From: Candidatus Nitrospira nitrosa
Lineage (GTDB): Bacteria; Nitrospirota; Nitrospiria; Nitrospirales; Nitrospiraceae
DNA: 64,000 bases
Reading direction: 5' to 3'
NCBI RefSeq assembly: GCF_001458735.1
Contig: NZ_CZQA01000001.1
Location: 496,001 to 560,000, forward strand
The translations under genes and the position numbers were made by a program. Under the pieces are notes generated by a model. The model saw nothing but the letters and a program-made list of their open reading frames with translations, ran no database searches and was not told the DNA's origin. Below, one piece after another: positions 52,664-61,217 of the stretch (the stretch's first letter is position 1; every line of letters starts with the position of its first letter).

Positions 52664-54046
52664 ATGAATGTAATCGTACAACAGTCGACTGGTTGGACCA
52701 GGCTGTCACGCGCAGCCGTTGGCATGTGGTGTCTCATTGCGATTCTCGAGCTAGGACTTGCTCTTCGATCTCACGCTGAATCTGAGAGCGCGTCGGCACA
52801 TTCCTTGATGGCCAAGGCATCCAAGGCGCCGGAGGAAAAACAAAAGGGTCAAACTGTGCCAGCAGAGTCCAATGGGGCTGCGGTGTGCGAGCCCTCTGCT
52901 CAAAAGGCGTATGCAACCTGCATGGACGGGCCGACGCCGGATCAGGACCTCTGCCTGCGTAAGGCGGACGAGACTGAACGGCAATGCCTGACTATGCAGG
53001 GCTTACTCCCGCAGTTAGGGGTAACTGAGGTCAAAGTCTCCGAGGGGTTGTATCGGATACCTTATGTGGATGGGACCAAGGTACACGTCAATCGGAATTT
53101 TCAAGATCACAATCCTCCTGGAAAAATCGACATGGTCGGACGCGGTGGGGGACCCTATAGGATCGTGGCGGCAGCCGATGGTGAGATCATGTACATCGAG
53201 GACAGTCGAGATAAGCAACAACATCCCAAGCGATGGCTTCGAAATGCAAAATGCTTTAACAACTTCGTCTGGATCAAACATGACAATGGGGAATGGACCA
53301 AATATTCGCATATGCAACTGGGCACGACCACGGCCAAAGCTAAGCGGAAGGTTGGCGATCACGTCCAACAGGGCGATTATCTGGGGGACGAAGGACATGT
53401 CGGATGTGCGTGGCCAGCCCACCTCCATTTTGAAGTTGTGCAGCCCTCCATCTCAAATCCTACAGTCGACCCGGCGAGTGGAGAGTTGGAGTTGGAGGGC
53501 GACTACTATCAGTACGTACGAAATCCGCGTTTCCTGGGGCCACAGGGTACTTTTACATTTGCGGATGGGGCTGATTATGTAGTCGGCGGAAAATCCGGCT
53601 GCAAAAAGGACGACGATTGTAACGATGGGCAGTACTGCAATGCCGGGATCGACTTGACCAAAAACGCCTGTCTGCCGCTCAAAAGCGACAACGAGGCTTG
53701 CGAAGCGGTTGGCGGTGGACATCAGTGCAAGAGTGGGAAGTGCCAGTACGGACGATGCTATACCCCACAGTCTGTGGACCCAGGCAACACGTGCTACGTC
53801 AATGACGCCTGCAAAGCAGGACAATGCAGTGACCTTCAAGGTGTTAAAGGAGTGTGTGTCTGTCAGAACGATGCGGACTGCGGTGATACAGACAAATACT
53901 GCGATAGGGGAATGGACTTCAAACTCAATGCCTGCCGAACCAAGCTGAACAAGGGTGAAAAGTGTGGGAAGGCTGGTTCCGTTGGAAATGACCATAAATG
54001 CAAATCAGGGGAATGTTCGGGCTTCCCTAAGTACGAATGTAAATAG
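52664..54046 (+). CDS. Exported M23-like endopeptidase with Cys-rich repeats
   Basis: The 460-aa precursor has a hydrophobic leader (MWCLIAILELGLALRSHA). A short segment with CATC-type cysteines (EPSAQKAYATCMDGPTPDQD) follows, then an M23/LytM-type domain: FQDHNPPGKIDMVG (H149, D156), VAAADGEIMYIEDS, and PAHLHFEVVQP (H253, H255), the usual zinc ligands. M23 enzymes cut peptidoglycan or Gly-rich peptides. Residues about 310-460 carry the cysteine-rich repeats (CKKDDDCNDGQYC, CQNDADCGDTDKYC) and the shared end GNDHKCKSGECSGFPKYECK. The first-to-third ligand spacing is long, so activity needs proof. Confidence 0.8.
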   Translation: MNVIVQQSTGWTRLSRAAVGMWCLIAILELGLALRSHAESESASAHSLMAKASKAPEEKQKGQTVPAESNGAAVCEPSAQKAYATCMDGPTPDQDLCLRKADETERQCLTMQGLLPQLGVTEVKVSEGLYRIPYVDGTKVHVNRNFQDHNPPGKIDMVGRGGGPYRIVAAADGEIMYIEDSRDKQQHPKRWLRNAKCFNNFVWIKHDNGEWTKYSHMQLGTTTAKAKRKVGDHVQQGDYLGDEGHVGCAWPAHLHFEVVQPSISNPTVDPASGELELEGDYYQYVRNPRFLGPQGTFTFADGADYVVGGKSGCKKDDDCNDGQYCNAGIDLTKNACLPLKSDNEACEAVGGGHQCKSGKCQYGRCYTPQSVDPGNTCYVNDACKAGQCSDLQGVKGVCVCQNDADCGDTDKYCDRGMDFKLNACRTKLNKGEKCGKAGSVGNDHKCKSGECSGFPKYECK

Positions 54047-54196
54047 CTCGGGCCAACGCCTAGCCTAAGGGGATGAACATCTGCTGTCCGTCATGTCACG
54101 CTCAGGAAGGTTCGTCTCGCCAGGCTTGAGACGGTTGTGCCTGCAACGATGTACAAGACCCACTGGGAGGAGTCTCGGGGGTCGGGAGGAGATGTG

Positions 54197-56155
54197 ATGA
54201 AATCGATATGGGGATTGATGTCGCTCGGCCTAGTACTGCTCACGACGCCTGCTTATGCCGACTTATGTGACAGCGTGAAGGACAAGACCACAACGAGCGA
54301 AACAAAGAAGGATGTGGATTTCTATGAAGAACTCTTTCCTAGTGCGGTAGAGCGTGGCCATCGGATGTGGAATGAGATTATCCTGCAGTGTAACCGTCAA
54401 CGCGACACGAAGGGGAATGATGTCGCCAAGATCACGGCCAACGCCGGAACCAGTGCCGACAAGCAGATACTCAAGGCGCGCGACGTTGAACCGAAAGTCA
54501 TCCGCGGACACTACAATTTCTTCGGCACGTTCGTGACACAGCTCAAGTATGTCTATGTCTTGAGCAAACAAGATGGCATTTGGACCATGATCATTCCGTA
54601 CCGACCGATTATCAACGATGTGGTCCCTGATCGTGTGGATTTCAACTTTACACATGCCGGCCAATTGTACGATGCCTCACAGCTGGAGTCTCCGGCCGGT
54701 GGAGGAAAGGCGCAGAGTTTCATCCTGAAACCTGGGGCGGTGTCGATCGCAACGACCTTGTGCTCCACCACAACATACTTCCCAGGAGACGCGGGCAAGT
54801 ATGACAAGAAAGAAATCCATCAGCGGGATCCCGAGAACAAGTTCATCAGCTTGGGGAGAATTGACTATCAGTACGGGAAGGACGGCTCTGCTTTCTCAGG
54901 GTGCCGTGTGGACAAGACCCGAGATCTGTATTGGCGTCCTGACCCGGCGGAAAATCAGGCCGCGAAAGTAAAGCCTGAGGATTGGATCCTCGATAATTTT
55001 GTGCGGACCGCCGAAAACTATTGGTCGATCAAGGATCTGTTTCAGCTCAAACTGCTCATGAAGGGGCGAAACGAGTCTCAGTTCCCCAAGTCGACGTTGA
55101 ACCTCCTGGAGGATGACGACCATCTGACAATACGGTTTGCGACAAAATTCTTACCCTATGATTTCAATCAGATGTATAAGTCCAACCTGATTCAGTTCAA
55201 CAATTTCTCCACGATGACCACCGATGGCACCTATTGGCACGAAGTCGGTCATGCATTCGGCTTAGACGACGAATACGGGAAGGTGAAGGACAAGAAAGAC
55301 GGTATCGAATACAAGGACAATGGGTGCGACAACGAGCAGTACGCGAATTGGTCGCCCAAAACATACCAGATGTGTGATGCCGGAGTTTCAGAAAAGCGGA
55401 CGATTTACCACTATCTGGCCGTCTCTCGATATATTACGAAGCAGAAAGAGTGTAACGCCGACAATGATTGTGGCAACGGCGAATATTGCAACGCGGGCGT
55501 CGATCTCAAAAAGAACCAGTGCATGGCAAAAAAGCCCGATAACGAGACGTGTGATATTGCCGGCGGTGATCATCAATGCAAAAGCGGTTATTGCAAGCTC
55601 TCTCGCTGTTATACCCCCAATTCAGTGCCGATGGGCGAAACTTGCTATCTCAATGATGCCTGCAGGGAGGGTAAGTGTAGTAGCCTTGATGGAACAAAGG
55701 GCACCTGCGTCTGTCAGGCTGATACCGATTGTGGGACGGGCAAGTACTGCAATGCCGGGTTGGATGCCACCAAGAATAGTTGCCTGATGCTGAAAAATGA
55801 CAATGAGACCTGTGACATCGCCGGCGGTGATCATCAATGCAAAAGTGGCTATTGCAAGTTGTCTCGGTGCTACACCCCCAATTCGGTGCCGATGGGTGGG
55901 ACCTGCTATCTCAATGATGCCTGCAAGGAGGGTAAGTGTAGTAGCCTTGATGGAACCAAGGGCACCTGTGTGTGCAAAGCAGATGCGGACTGCGGACCTG
56001 GAAAGTGGTGTGATGCAGGAATCGACACAACAGTGAATGCCTGTCGACCGAAGCTCAACAAAGGCGAAAAGTGCGGCAAGCTCGGTTCCTTCGGCAATGA
56101 TCACAAATGCAAATCCGGGGAGTGTTCTGGAGCGCCAAAATACGAGTGCAAATAG
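54197..56155 (+). CDS. Exported HExxH metallopeptidase-like protein with Cys-rich repeats
   Basis: The 652-aa precursor starts at ATG 54197 (GGGAGGAG upstream) with signal peptide MKSIWGLMSLGLVLLTTPAY. The large N-terminal domain is unlike known families until TYWHEVGHAFGLDDEYGK (H348). This HExxHxxGxxD motif has Asp as third ligand, as in snapalysin (M7) and related to M64 peptidases. Residues about 418-652 are cysteine-rich repeats, including a near-perfect 87-residue duplication (NETCDIAGGDHQCKSGYCKL and on). It ends in GNDHKCKSGECSGAPKYECK. Third in line after the DsbA-like gene, with a 150-bp spacer. Confidence 0.78.
   Translation: MKSIWGLMSLGLVLLTTPAYADLCDSVKDKTTTSETKKDVDFYEELFPSAVERGHRMWNEIILQCNRQRDTKGNDVAKITANAGTSADKQILKARDVEPKVIRGHYNFFGTFVTQLKYVYVLSKQDGIWTMIIPYRPIINDVVPDRVDFNFTHAGQLYDASQLESPAGGGKAQSFILKPGAVSIATTLCSTTTYFPGDAGKYDKKEIHQRDPENKFISLGRIDYQYGKDGSAFSGCRVDKTRDLYWRPDPAENQAAKVKPEDWILDNFVRTAENYWSIKDLFQLKLLMKGRNESQFPKSTLNLLEDDDHLTIRFATKFLPYDFNQMYKSNLIQFNNFSTMTTDGTYWHEVGHAFGLDDEYGKVKDKKDGIEYKDNGCDNEQYANWSPKTYQMCDAGVSEKRTIYHYLAVSRYITKQKECNADNDCGNGEYCNAGVDLKKNQCMAKKPDNETCDIAGGDHQCKSGYCKLSRCYTPNSVPMGETCYLNDACREGKCSSLDGTKGTCVCQADTDCGTGKYCNAGLDATKNSCLMLKNDNETCDIAGGDHQCKSGYCKLSRCYTPNSVPMGGTCYLNDACKEGKCSSLDGTKGTCVCKADADCGPGKWCDAGIDTTVNACRPKLNKGEKCGKLGSFGNDHKCKSGECSGAPKYECK
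55541..56062 (+). repeat. Two tandem 261-bp units within the third peptidase gene
   Basis: Units 55541-55801 and 55802-56062 each encode 87 residues beginning NETCDIAGGDHQC. Their first 60 codons are almost identical in DNA, and both contain GCCGGCGGTGATCATCAATG, so the duplication is recent or is being homogenised. Confidence 0.8.
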
Positions 56156-56370
56156 TGACGTGGGGTAAAAGCTGATTCCAGCGGCGATACCCAGCATAGG
56201 GAATAAAAGGTCGTAGGACGGATGAGGGCAGGAGGCAAGAGCCCTGCTCTCATCCGACTTGGAACCAGGTATTGCACCAATTCAATGATTGCAGGAGGGG
56301 CAACGATCATTCTGAAAGCGACGGAATCATTTTACGTCGCCCAACCTGCCGCTGGTCAGGTTTGGCATTA

Positions 56371-56460
56371 TTCCTTCGTAGCCCGTTGCTGAAGGTCGTG
56401 CTCGACGCCGCTCCGATGTTTGAGCCGATCCTAGCGACGGCGGAAAAATCCAAGGAGTAG
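56371..56460 (+). pseudogene. 3'-end remnant of a 568-aa-gene paralogue (copy 1)
   Basis: The frame FLRSPLLKVVLDAAPMFEPI then LATAEKSKE and TAG aligns, stop to stop, with the end of the 46432-48138 protein (FLHRELLKAVLDADPMFQSI, LAATEKPSH). Only about 29 codons remain. Confidence 0.75.
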
Positions 56461-56577
56461 TCCTCTCAGTTCTATTGCTCGTTCACGTATTGGGCAGACA
56501 TGGTCAAAGGAACAGATGTCCCCAGCGGCTGTTTCTAGACATACACTGTGCGAACCAGGTGGTGCGGGGCAAGTAAC

Positions 56578-56621
56578 ACCATGAAATTCCATCACTCGAA
56601 GCAGGATTTTCATGGTATAGT
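56578..56621 (+). promoter_or_regulatory. Inverted repeat and -10 box of the AAA/DUF4143 gene
   Basis: ACCATGAAA (56578-56586) and TTTCATGGT (56608-56616) are perfect inverted arms spaced two helical turns apart. The right arm abuts a TATAGT -10 box, 9 bp before ATG 56630. This suggests a leaderless mRNA repressed by a protein bound to the repeat. Confidence 0.5.
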
Positions 56622-56629
56622 TATGTGTC

Positions 56630-57766
56630 ATGATTGACCGCGCTCGCGACATCCATGCCATACGGACAGCGCTCCGCCACAACCCGGTCGTCGCACTCAT
56701 CGGTCCACGTCAAAGCGGCAAAACGACATTAGCTCGCCAGTTTGTCGCGACCGACTCCCCCAACTATTTTGACCTGGAAGATCCGGCAAGTCTCGCCAGA
56801 TTAGCAGAACCGGCCACGGCTTTGCGTCCGCTCAAAGGGCTGGTGGTGATCGATGAAATCCAACGCCGGCCGGAGTTGTTTCCGCTCTTGCGGGTATTGG
56901 CCGACCGTCAGCCGGTGACGGCACGATTCCTTATTTTGGGCAGTGCCTCACCGGAATTACTCCGGCAATCGTCGGAGTCACTCGCTGGCCGAGTGGCAAC
57001 CGTTCCATTGGAAGGGTTCCGCTTGGCCGACCTGGGGGCCGAACTGCAGCCCCGCCACTGGTTGCGCGGAGGATTTCCGCGAGCCTTCACGGCACGCGGC
57101 GAGATCCAGTCTGTGGCCTGGCGCCAACAATTTCTGCAGACCTTTCTCGAACGGGACCTACCGCAATTCGGCGTCACCATCCCAGCTGTCGCGCTCCGCC
57201 GGTTCTGGCACATGGTGGCGCATTACCATGGACAAACATGGAATGCCGCAGAACTCGCCCGCGCCCTAGCCATCAGCGAGTCCACCGTGCGGCGATATCT
57301 GGATCTGATGACCGGCGTACTGATGATTCGGCAATTGCCACCCTGGTTTGAGAATCTTGGCAAGCGACAGGTCAAAGCTCCGAAAGTCTATGTACGGGAC
57401 AGCGGCCTCCTGCATACGCTCTTAGGTGTCACCGACCAGCGTGCCCTGGAGCATCACCCGAAAGTCGGTGCGTCTTGGGAAGGTTACGCGATTGAGGAAG
57501 TGTTGAAGGCGTACCGGTCTGACGAAGCCTATTACTGGGCGACGCACACTGGCGCTGAATTGGATCTACTCTTGTTTCATAGAGGCCGCCGGATCGGGGT
57601 GGAGTGTAAACGGATGGATGCGCCACAACTCACACCCTCAATGCGGACTGCGCTGGCCGACCTCAAGCTTGATCACCTCACGGTCGTGTATCCAGGCGAG
57701 CAGCCATACTCGTTGGCAAACAATGTTGAGGTGGTACCGCTCGCGCACATGGTGCGCGCCACATAA
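56630..57766 (+). CDS. AAA ATPase with DUF4143 domain
   Basis: The 378-aa protein has Walker A VALIGPRQSGKTTLARQF, Walker B LKGLVVIDEIQRRPELF and sensor ARFLILGSASPELLRQS. A winged helix (LARALAISESTVRRYLDLM) and the DUF4143 nuclease-like end follow (YYWATHTGAELDLLLFHRGR, then RIGVECKRMD, the D-ExK pattern). This large family is widespread, mobile and of unclear function; the ExK core suggests a decayed or active restriction-like fold. It lies between two remnants of the 568-aa gene and was probably inserted there by transfer. Confidence 0.9.
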   Translation: MIDRARDIHAIRTALRHNPVVALIGPRQSGKTTLARQFVATDSPNYFDLEDPASLARLAEPATALRPLKGLVVIDEIQRRPELFPLLRVLADRQPVTARFLILGSASPELLRQSSESLAGRVATVPLEGFRLADLGAELQPRHWLRGGFPRAFTARGEIQSVAWRQQFLQTFLERDLPQFGVTIPAVALRRFWHMVAHYHGQTWNAAELARALAISESTVRRYLDLMTGVLMIRQLPPWFENLGKRQVKAPKVYVRDSGLLHTLLGVTDQRALEHHPKVGASWEGYAIEEVLKAYRSDEAYYWATHTGAELDLLLFHRGRRIGVECKRMDAPQLTPSMRTALADLKLDHLTVVYPGEQPYSLANNVEVVPLAHMVRAT

Positions 57767-57812
57767 GGCTCTGCCGCCTGATTCATAGCGCTTATCTTGC
57801 CCCTAGGTTGAG

Positions 57813-58034
57813 ATGGACTCCCGTTCCCTATACCAGAGCATGATCTTTATGCCAAACCATGAAGACAAAGGTCGGATGCTTCACCGCCTCACCGAGGTCA
57901 AACGCTGGTTCGATGAGATACCCGGCAAAGACGACGAAGTCTGGCGCTACTTCCTCCAGCGCGAATTATTGAACTCGATGCCGATTCGATGTTTCAGCCT
58001 TATCCTAGCCTCAGCGGAGAAACCTACAGAGTAG
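57813..58034 (+). pseudogene. 3'-end remnant of a 568-aa-gene paralogue (copy 2)
   Basis: YQSMIFMPNHEDKGRMLHRL and KRWFDEIPGKDDEVWRYFLQ align with the C-terminus of the 46432-48138 protein. After RELL a small deletion shifts the frame; LDADSMFQ is readable in another frame and the original frame returns at ILASAEKPTE, ending at the homologous stop. About 70 codons survive and no signal peptide or start remains. Confidence 0.8.
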
Positions 58035-58262
58035 TCCACTCGTTTCGTCTGGGCGTTGCTTCATAGGGGAACAACTCCGGATGAATTCAGACATCAAACG
58101 TCTATTCCCAGCCAATCGCGAAAGTCGGCACGGAGATCACACCGCGTCATAAAGTCGTCCTTGGCTCTGTTGCATTGATACAGGCTGTAACCGGATGAGA
58201 TGGAAGCGTAACGACGAAACGTATCGTACGCATGCCTTGCGGACGTTCGGTCGACAGCACGG

Positions 58263-58784
58263 TTAGACATCGGCTTTCAGATGAAATTGCCCTGAGGCCT
58301 TGATCTCCTTGAATATCTCATTCCAACTTCTTCTGTATCCTGGCCCGAGCCACACCACTTGTGAAATAACGCCGTCACATACATATCGCCCGCAGTAATG
58401 AACCAACCCTGCCTCTATGACGAGTCCGGTACCGCCGACAATATCGCGGATTCCCTGCGTAAGCCCGAGCACCCCGAATGCCCGATCAGCGGTTGAATCA
58501 ATCATCATGGAATGACGTATCGTGTCGCAAAGATAGACCCACTGCCGCACTTCAAGCCCTTCGATGGCCATTATGACCTCGCGATCGAGTCTGACATTTC
58601 GTTCTTCAAGCCGCGCAATCGACTTATGCAACAAGGCCCGCTTACCGACGAGTTTTGCACGCGCCTTCGCAAGCAACGGAACGACGCTGCCGGTGATGCG
58701 ATCTTCCTGTTCACCTAATATCTCAAGCATCAAAAGCTTGTAACCTTGAATGAACCGCTGTGCGTCGATAGGAGCAAGGTGCAT
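58263..58784 (-). CDS. Hypothetical protein
   Basis: The 173-aa protein begins MHLAPIDAQRFIQGYKLLML and is mostly helical (RAKLVGKRALLHKSIARLEE), with a middle segment REVIMAIEGLEVRQWVYLCD. The GLVHYCGRYVCDGVISQVVW stretch has a Cys pair. No signal peptide, membrane segment or known domain is seen. The composition looks like a real protein. Function unknown. Confidence 0.55.
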   Translation of the reverse strand: MHLAPIDAQRFIQGYKLLMLEILGEQEDRITGSVVPLLAKARAKLVGKRALLHKSIARLEERNVRLDREVIMAIEGLEVRQWVYLCDTIRHSMMIDSTADRAFGVLGLTQGIRDIVGGTGLVIEAGLVHYCGRYVCDGVISQVVWLGPGYRRSWNEIFKEIKASGQFHLKADV

Positions 58785-59134
58785 TTCGATGCCAAACGAC
58801 GCCGCGCTCTTGCAGCGTCCCTTTCGAACGATAGGCTACGGCTATAGCACGCCACGTTCTATCTCCTGCAGATAAATGAACTCGGGCGCTTTGACACCAG
58901 CTTTTGGGTCTTCAATCTGCATGATCAGCCACCTGTGTTCAGCTCAATTCGCTATGCAATGCGTAGCCTGTTCCCACATCGGGGAAGGGAAGGTGAGATA
59001 GAACTACCGGAAGTTCCTGAGGCTAGCAATAAACATCCCCCGGCCGAATTCCTCACCTAGAGCATGGGCAAGGTGGCGGATGAGCCGGCTACCGTATCCT
59101 GCGTGGGCGGCTCCATACTGTTCCCCCTCGACAA
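58785..59134. other. Intergenic region
   Basis: No gene is seen in this 350-bp region. Confidence 0.4.
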
Positions 59135-59404
59135 TTAGGCAGATCGATTATCATTCCGGTGGCCCATCATGTACCGAACGAACGAGAAGAGTCCAGAGAA
59201 TCGGCAGGTCGAGTCCACATAGTGCTCGATCACGTAGAATGCGAAGTAATAGGCGCGACAAAAACACCAGATGCTGATGGCGAATAGCAGCACTGTTTTG
59301 AGATCGAAGCGATTAAGTAACAACAGAGTGGAGGACAAGAGGCCGACAACCAGAAACAGTATCCCCTTGAATTTGATCCAACGTGGGTCGGTGATGTCTT
59401 TCAT
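59135..59404 (-). CDS. Small membrane protein
   Basis: From ATG 59404 the 89-aa protein reads MKDITDPRWIKFKGILFLVV. It has two or three helices (FLVVGLLSSTLLLL, LFAISIWCFCRAYYFAFYVI) and a soluble end (FSGLFSFVRYMMGHRND). The pattern seems conserved across bacteria as a small hypothetical inner-membrane protein. The upstream in-frame ATG 59431 is less likely. Function unknown. Confidence 0.65.
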   Translation of the reverse strand: MKDITDPRWIKFKGILFLVVGLLSSTLLLLNRFDLKTVLLFAISIWCFCRAYYFAFYVIEHYVDSTCRFSGLFSFVRYMMGHRNDNRSA

Positions 59405-59872
59405 AAACAGCGAGGTGCAAGATATGCCCAACTCTGTTTAGGCGGATCCGCATAAGAACCGGATCTGTCAGTTTCCATCCGCCTAATACACCGTTCCTGT
59501 TCGCGAACCATACGCCATAAGTCTTATCGTTTCAATGAATGCGATTACAGGACCAATTCTCACCGGGATCCGCATAAGCCTTTTCCATTTTGAGAAGGCT
59601 CACATCCTTAGTCCACCGTACACACCGACGTTGGGCTGCTTTTCAATTCGTTGATCGACCGTTTTGAGTCGTGCAGAGGCTATCCGACATACCTCACGTC
59701 CTATTGATCCTTCCTCTGCTTACCAGTTCCCTCACCCATTCGGTGTAGCCGCAAATTCACTCTTCTGGGCGATAGCAGAGAAATGTTCTGCTGATTAGTA
59801 TGGAGCAAACATAGAGGGCGGTCCAAACACTCTTCTGAGGAACAAAGGAAGGTTCACACAAGGAGGTGCTCT
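59405..59872. other. Intergenic region with a short direct repeat
   Basis: No gene is seen. GGATCCGCATAAG occurs at 59444-59456 and again at 59566-59578. Confidence 0.45.
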
Positions 59873-60001
59873 ATGAGTGATCTACATCTAAAAGACGTAA
59901 AAGACGACCTCATTCACGAACCAGGATGGGTGTATTTGTATGGCGCGCTTCTTATCGGGATCGTCGGATTTGCATTCTATTTCGGCGGTTTCATGAGATG
60001 A
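59873..60001 (+). CDS. 42-aa single-helix membrane protein
   Basis: ATG 59873 follows a consensus AAGGAGG at ideal distance. The 42 residues have an acidic cytoplasmic start (MSDLHLKDVKDDLIHEPGW), one membrane helix (VYLYGALLIGIVGFAFYFGG) and a short end. Such miniproteins often tune a membrane complex. A strong hairpin follows 70 bp downstream. No family recognised. Confidence 0.75.
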   Translation: MSDLHLKDVKDDLIHEPGWVYLYGALLIGIVGFAFYFGGFMR

Positions 60002-60071
60002 GTCGTGTGTTGCTGAGTGCCGCAACTGGAGCGTGAAGAAGCGAATGCCTACCGACGGAACGGGAGTACGG

Positions 60072-60099
60072 GTCGGAGCCGTGGTCACACGGCTCCGAC
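60072..60099 (+). terminator. Hairpin after the 42-aa protein gene
   Basis: GTCGGAGCCGTG and CACGGCTCCGAC are perfect 12-bp arms around GTCA. The sequence after it has only a weak T-run, so it may be a terminator or an RNA-stabilising end. Confidence 0.6.
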
Positions 60100-60205
60100 A
60101 TCCGTACAGTTCTTGTCAACTCAGTGAGTTCCACGTGCTTCCAACCCTTCCTGGCTGGTGTCCTTCAATGTCAGAAGTTTAGAGCTGTTCTGATCGTTGA
60201 TATAT

Positions 60206-60385
60206 TCACTGTCGTTCGTAAATTCCCCACGCTCGACCTGAAGTCTTGAGCCATTGATCCTGCTGTTTTGTGCCGACGATCACCCTGCGTGCCGTTCCCA
60301 TCGTGAGACCTCCGATATAATCATACGATTGAAGCCGATTGGCGCTTTCTTGAGCATGTAAGAAACCGTTGCCCCCGGCCGGCAT
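60206..60385 (-). CDS. Doubtful small ORF
   Basis: A 59-codon frame (MPAGGNGFLHAQESANRLQS, then YDYIGGLTMGTARRVIVGTK) has a protein-like composition and a GGGGTG box upstream. It lies divergent from aat in its promoter region. No family recognised. It could be chance. Confidence 0.3.
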   Translation of the reverse strand: MPAGGNGFLHAQESANRLQSYDYIGGLTMGTARRVIVGTKQQDQWLKTSGRAWGIYERQ

Positions 60386-60421
60386 GGTCTTTTCACCCCA
60401 CTTCACGTATCGTACGTAGCG

Positions 60422-61123
60422 ATGGTTCGTTTACACCGACACGACCTTCGTTTCCCTTCAGTAGATCGAGCCTCCCCAGAAGGTCTGCTTGCTGTCGGAG
60501 GAGACCTCCGTCCCGAACGATTACTCGAAGCGTACCGGCACGGCATTTTCCCTTGGTACAACGAAGACGATCCCATTCTCTGGTGGTCACCGGATCCTCG
60601 GGCTGTGTTGTTTCCCGAGAAACTTCACGTGCCGCGAAGCCTGAAGAAACGACTTCGCTCAAATGCATTCATGGTCACGCTCGACACCTGCTTTCGGCAG
60701 GTCATGGAGCAATGTGCAGGGCCACGTCCTCAATATCCAGAAGGAGGAACCTGGATCACCGGAGACATGTTGAACGCGTATACCCGCTTACACGAACTCG
60801 GTTACGCCCATTCTGTTGAGACGTGGCAAGACGGCCGCCTGGTCGGTGGCGTCTACGGTGTGGCCCTCGGTGGCGCCTTCTTTGCCGAATCCATGTTCAC
60901 CAGAGTGGATGATGCATCAAAGGTTGCCCTCGTGCGGCTTGTCCAGCAACTCCAGACCTGGAACTTCCGCCTGATCGATTGCCAACAATCTTCTCCCCAT
61001 GTCATGCGGTTCGGTGCAGAAGAGATTCCACGGTCGGATTTTATCGATCAGCTCACCGCAGCACTCACACTTCCAGACCGCCGGGGACGCTGGGTGTTCG
61101 ACGAGGCATCAGACACGGAATGA
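60422..61123 (+). CDS. aat: Leucyl/phenylalanyl-tRNA-protein transferase
   Basis: Aat adds Leu or Phe to N-terminal Lys or Arg, marking proteins for ClpAP by the N-end rule. The 233-aa protein has all family blocks: GLLAVGGDLRPERLLEAYRH, GIFPWYNEDDPILWWSPDPR, GTWITGDMLNAYTRLHELGY, AHSVETWQDGRLVGGVYGVA, ESMFTRVDDASKVALVRL and LIDCQQSSPHVMRFGAEEIP. No strong ribosome binding site precedes ATG 60422. Confidence 0.96.
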   Translation: MVRLHRHDLRFPSVDRASPEGLLAVGGDLRPERLLEAYRHGIFPWYNEDDPILWWSPDPRAVLFPEKLHVPRSLKKRLRSNAFMVTLDTCFRQVMEQCAGPRPQYPEGGTWITGDMLNAYTRLHELGYAHSVETWQDGRLVGGVYGVALGGAFFAESMFTRVDDASKVALVRLVQQLQTWNFRLIDCQQSSPHVMRFGAEEIPRSDFIDQLTAALTLPDRRGRWVFDEASDTE

Positions 61124-61217
61124 GCAGAGGAGTTCGGTTAACCAGGCTAGCCGACCACATTTGACAGCCTTTTCTTCACTCGCTTATGATTTGTTTTAAT
61201 ACAAAGGAGGCGGTCAC

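Larger units (their letters stand above)
56156..56629. other. Intergenic region with a gene remnant
   Basis: No intact gene. It holds the remnant at 56371-56460 and the promoter/operator of the next gene at 56578-56621. Confidence 0.5.

Noticed and set aside
55541-56062. CRISPR-like repeats
   Set aside because: The repeat is a coding duplication of 87 codons, not short repeats with spacers. No CRISPR array was seen anywhere in the window.
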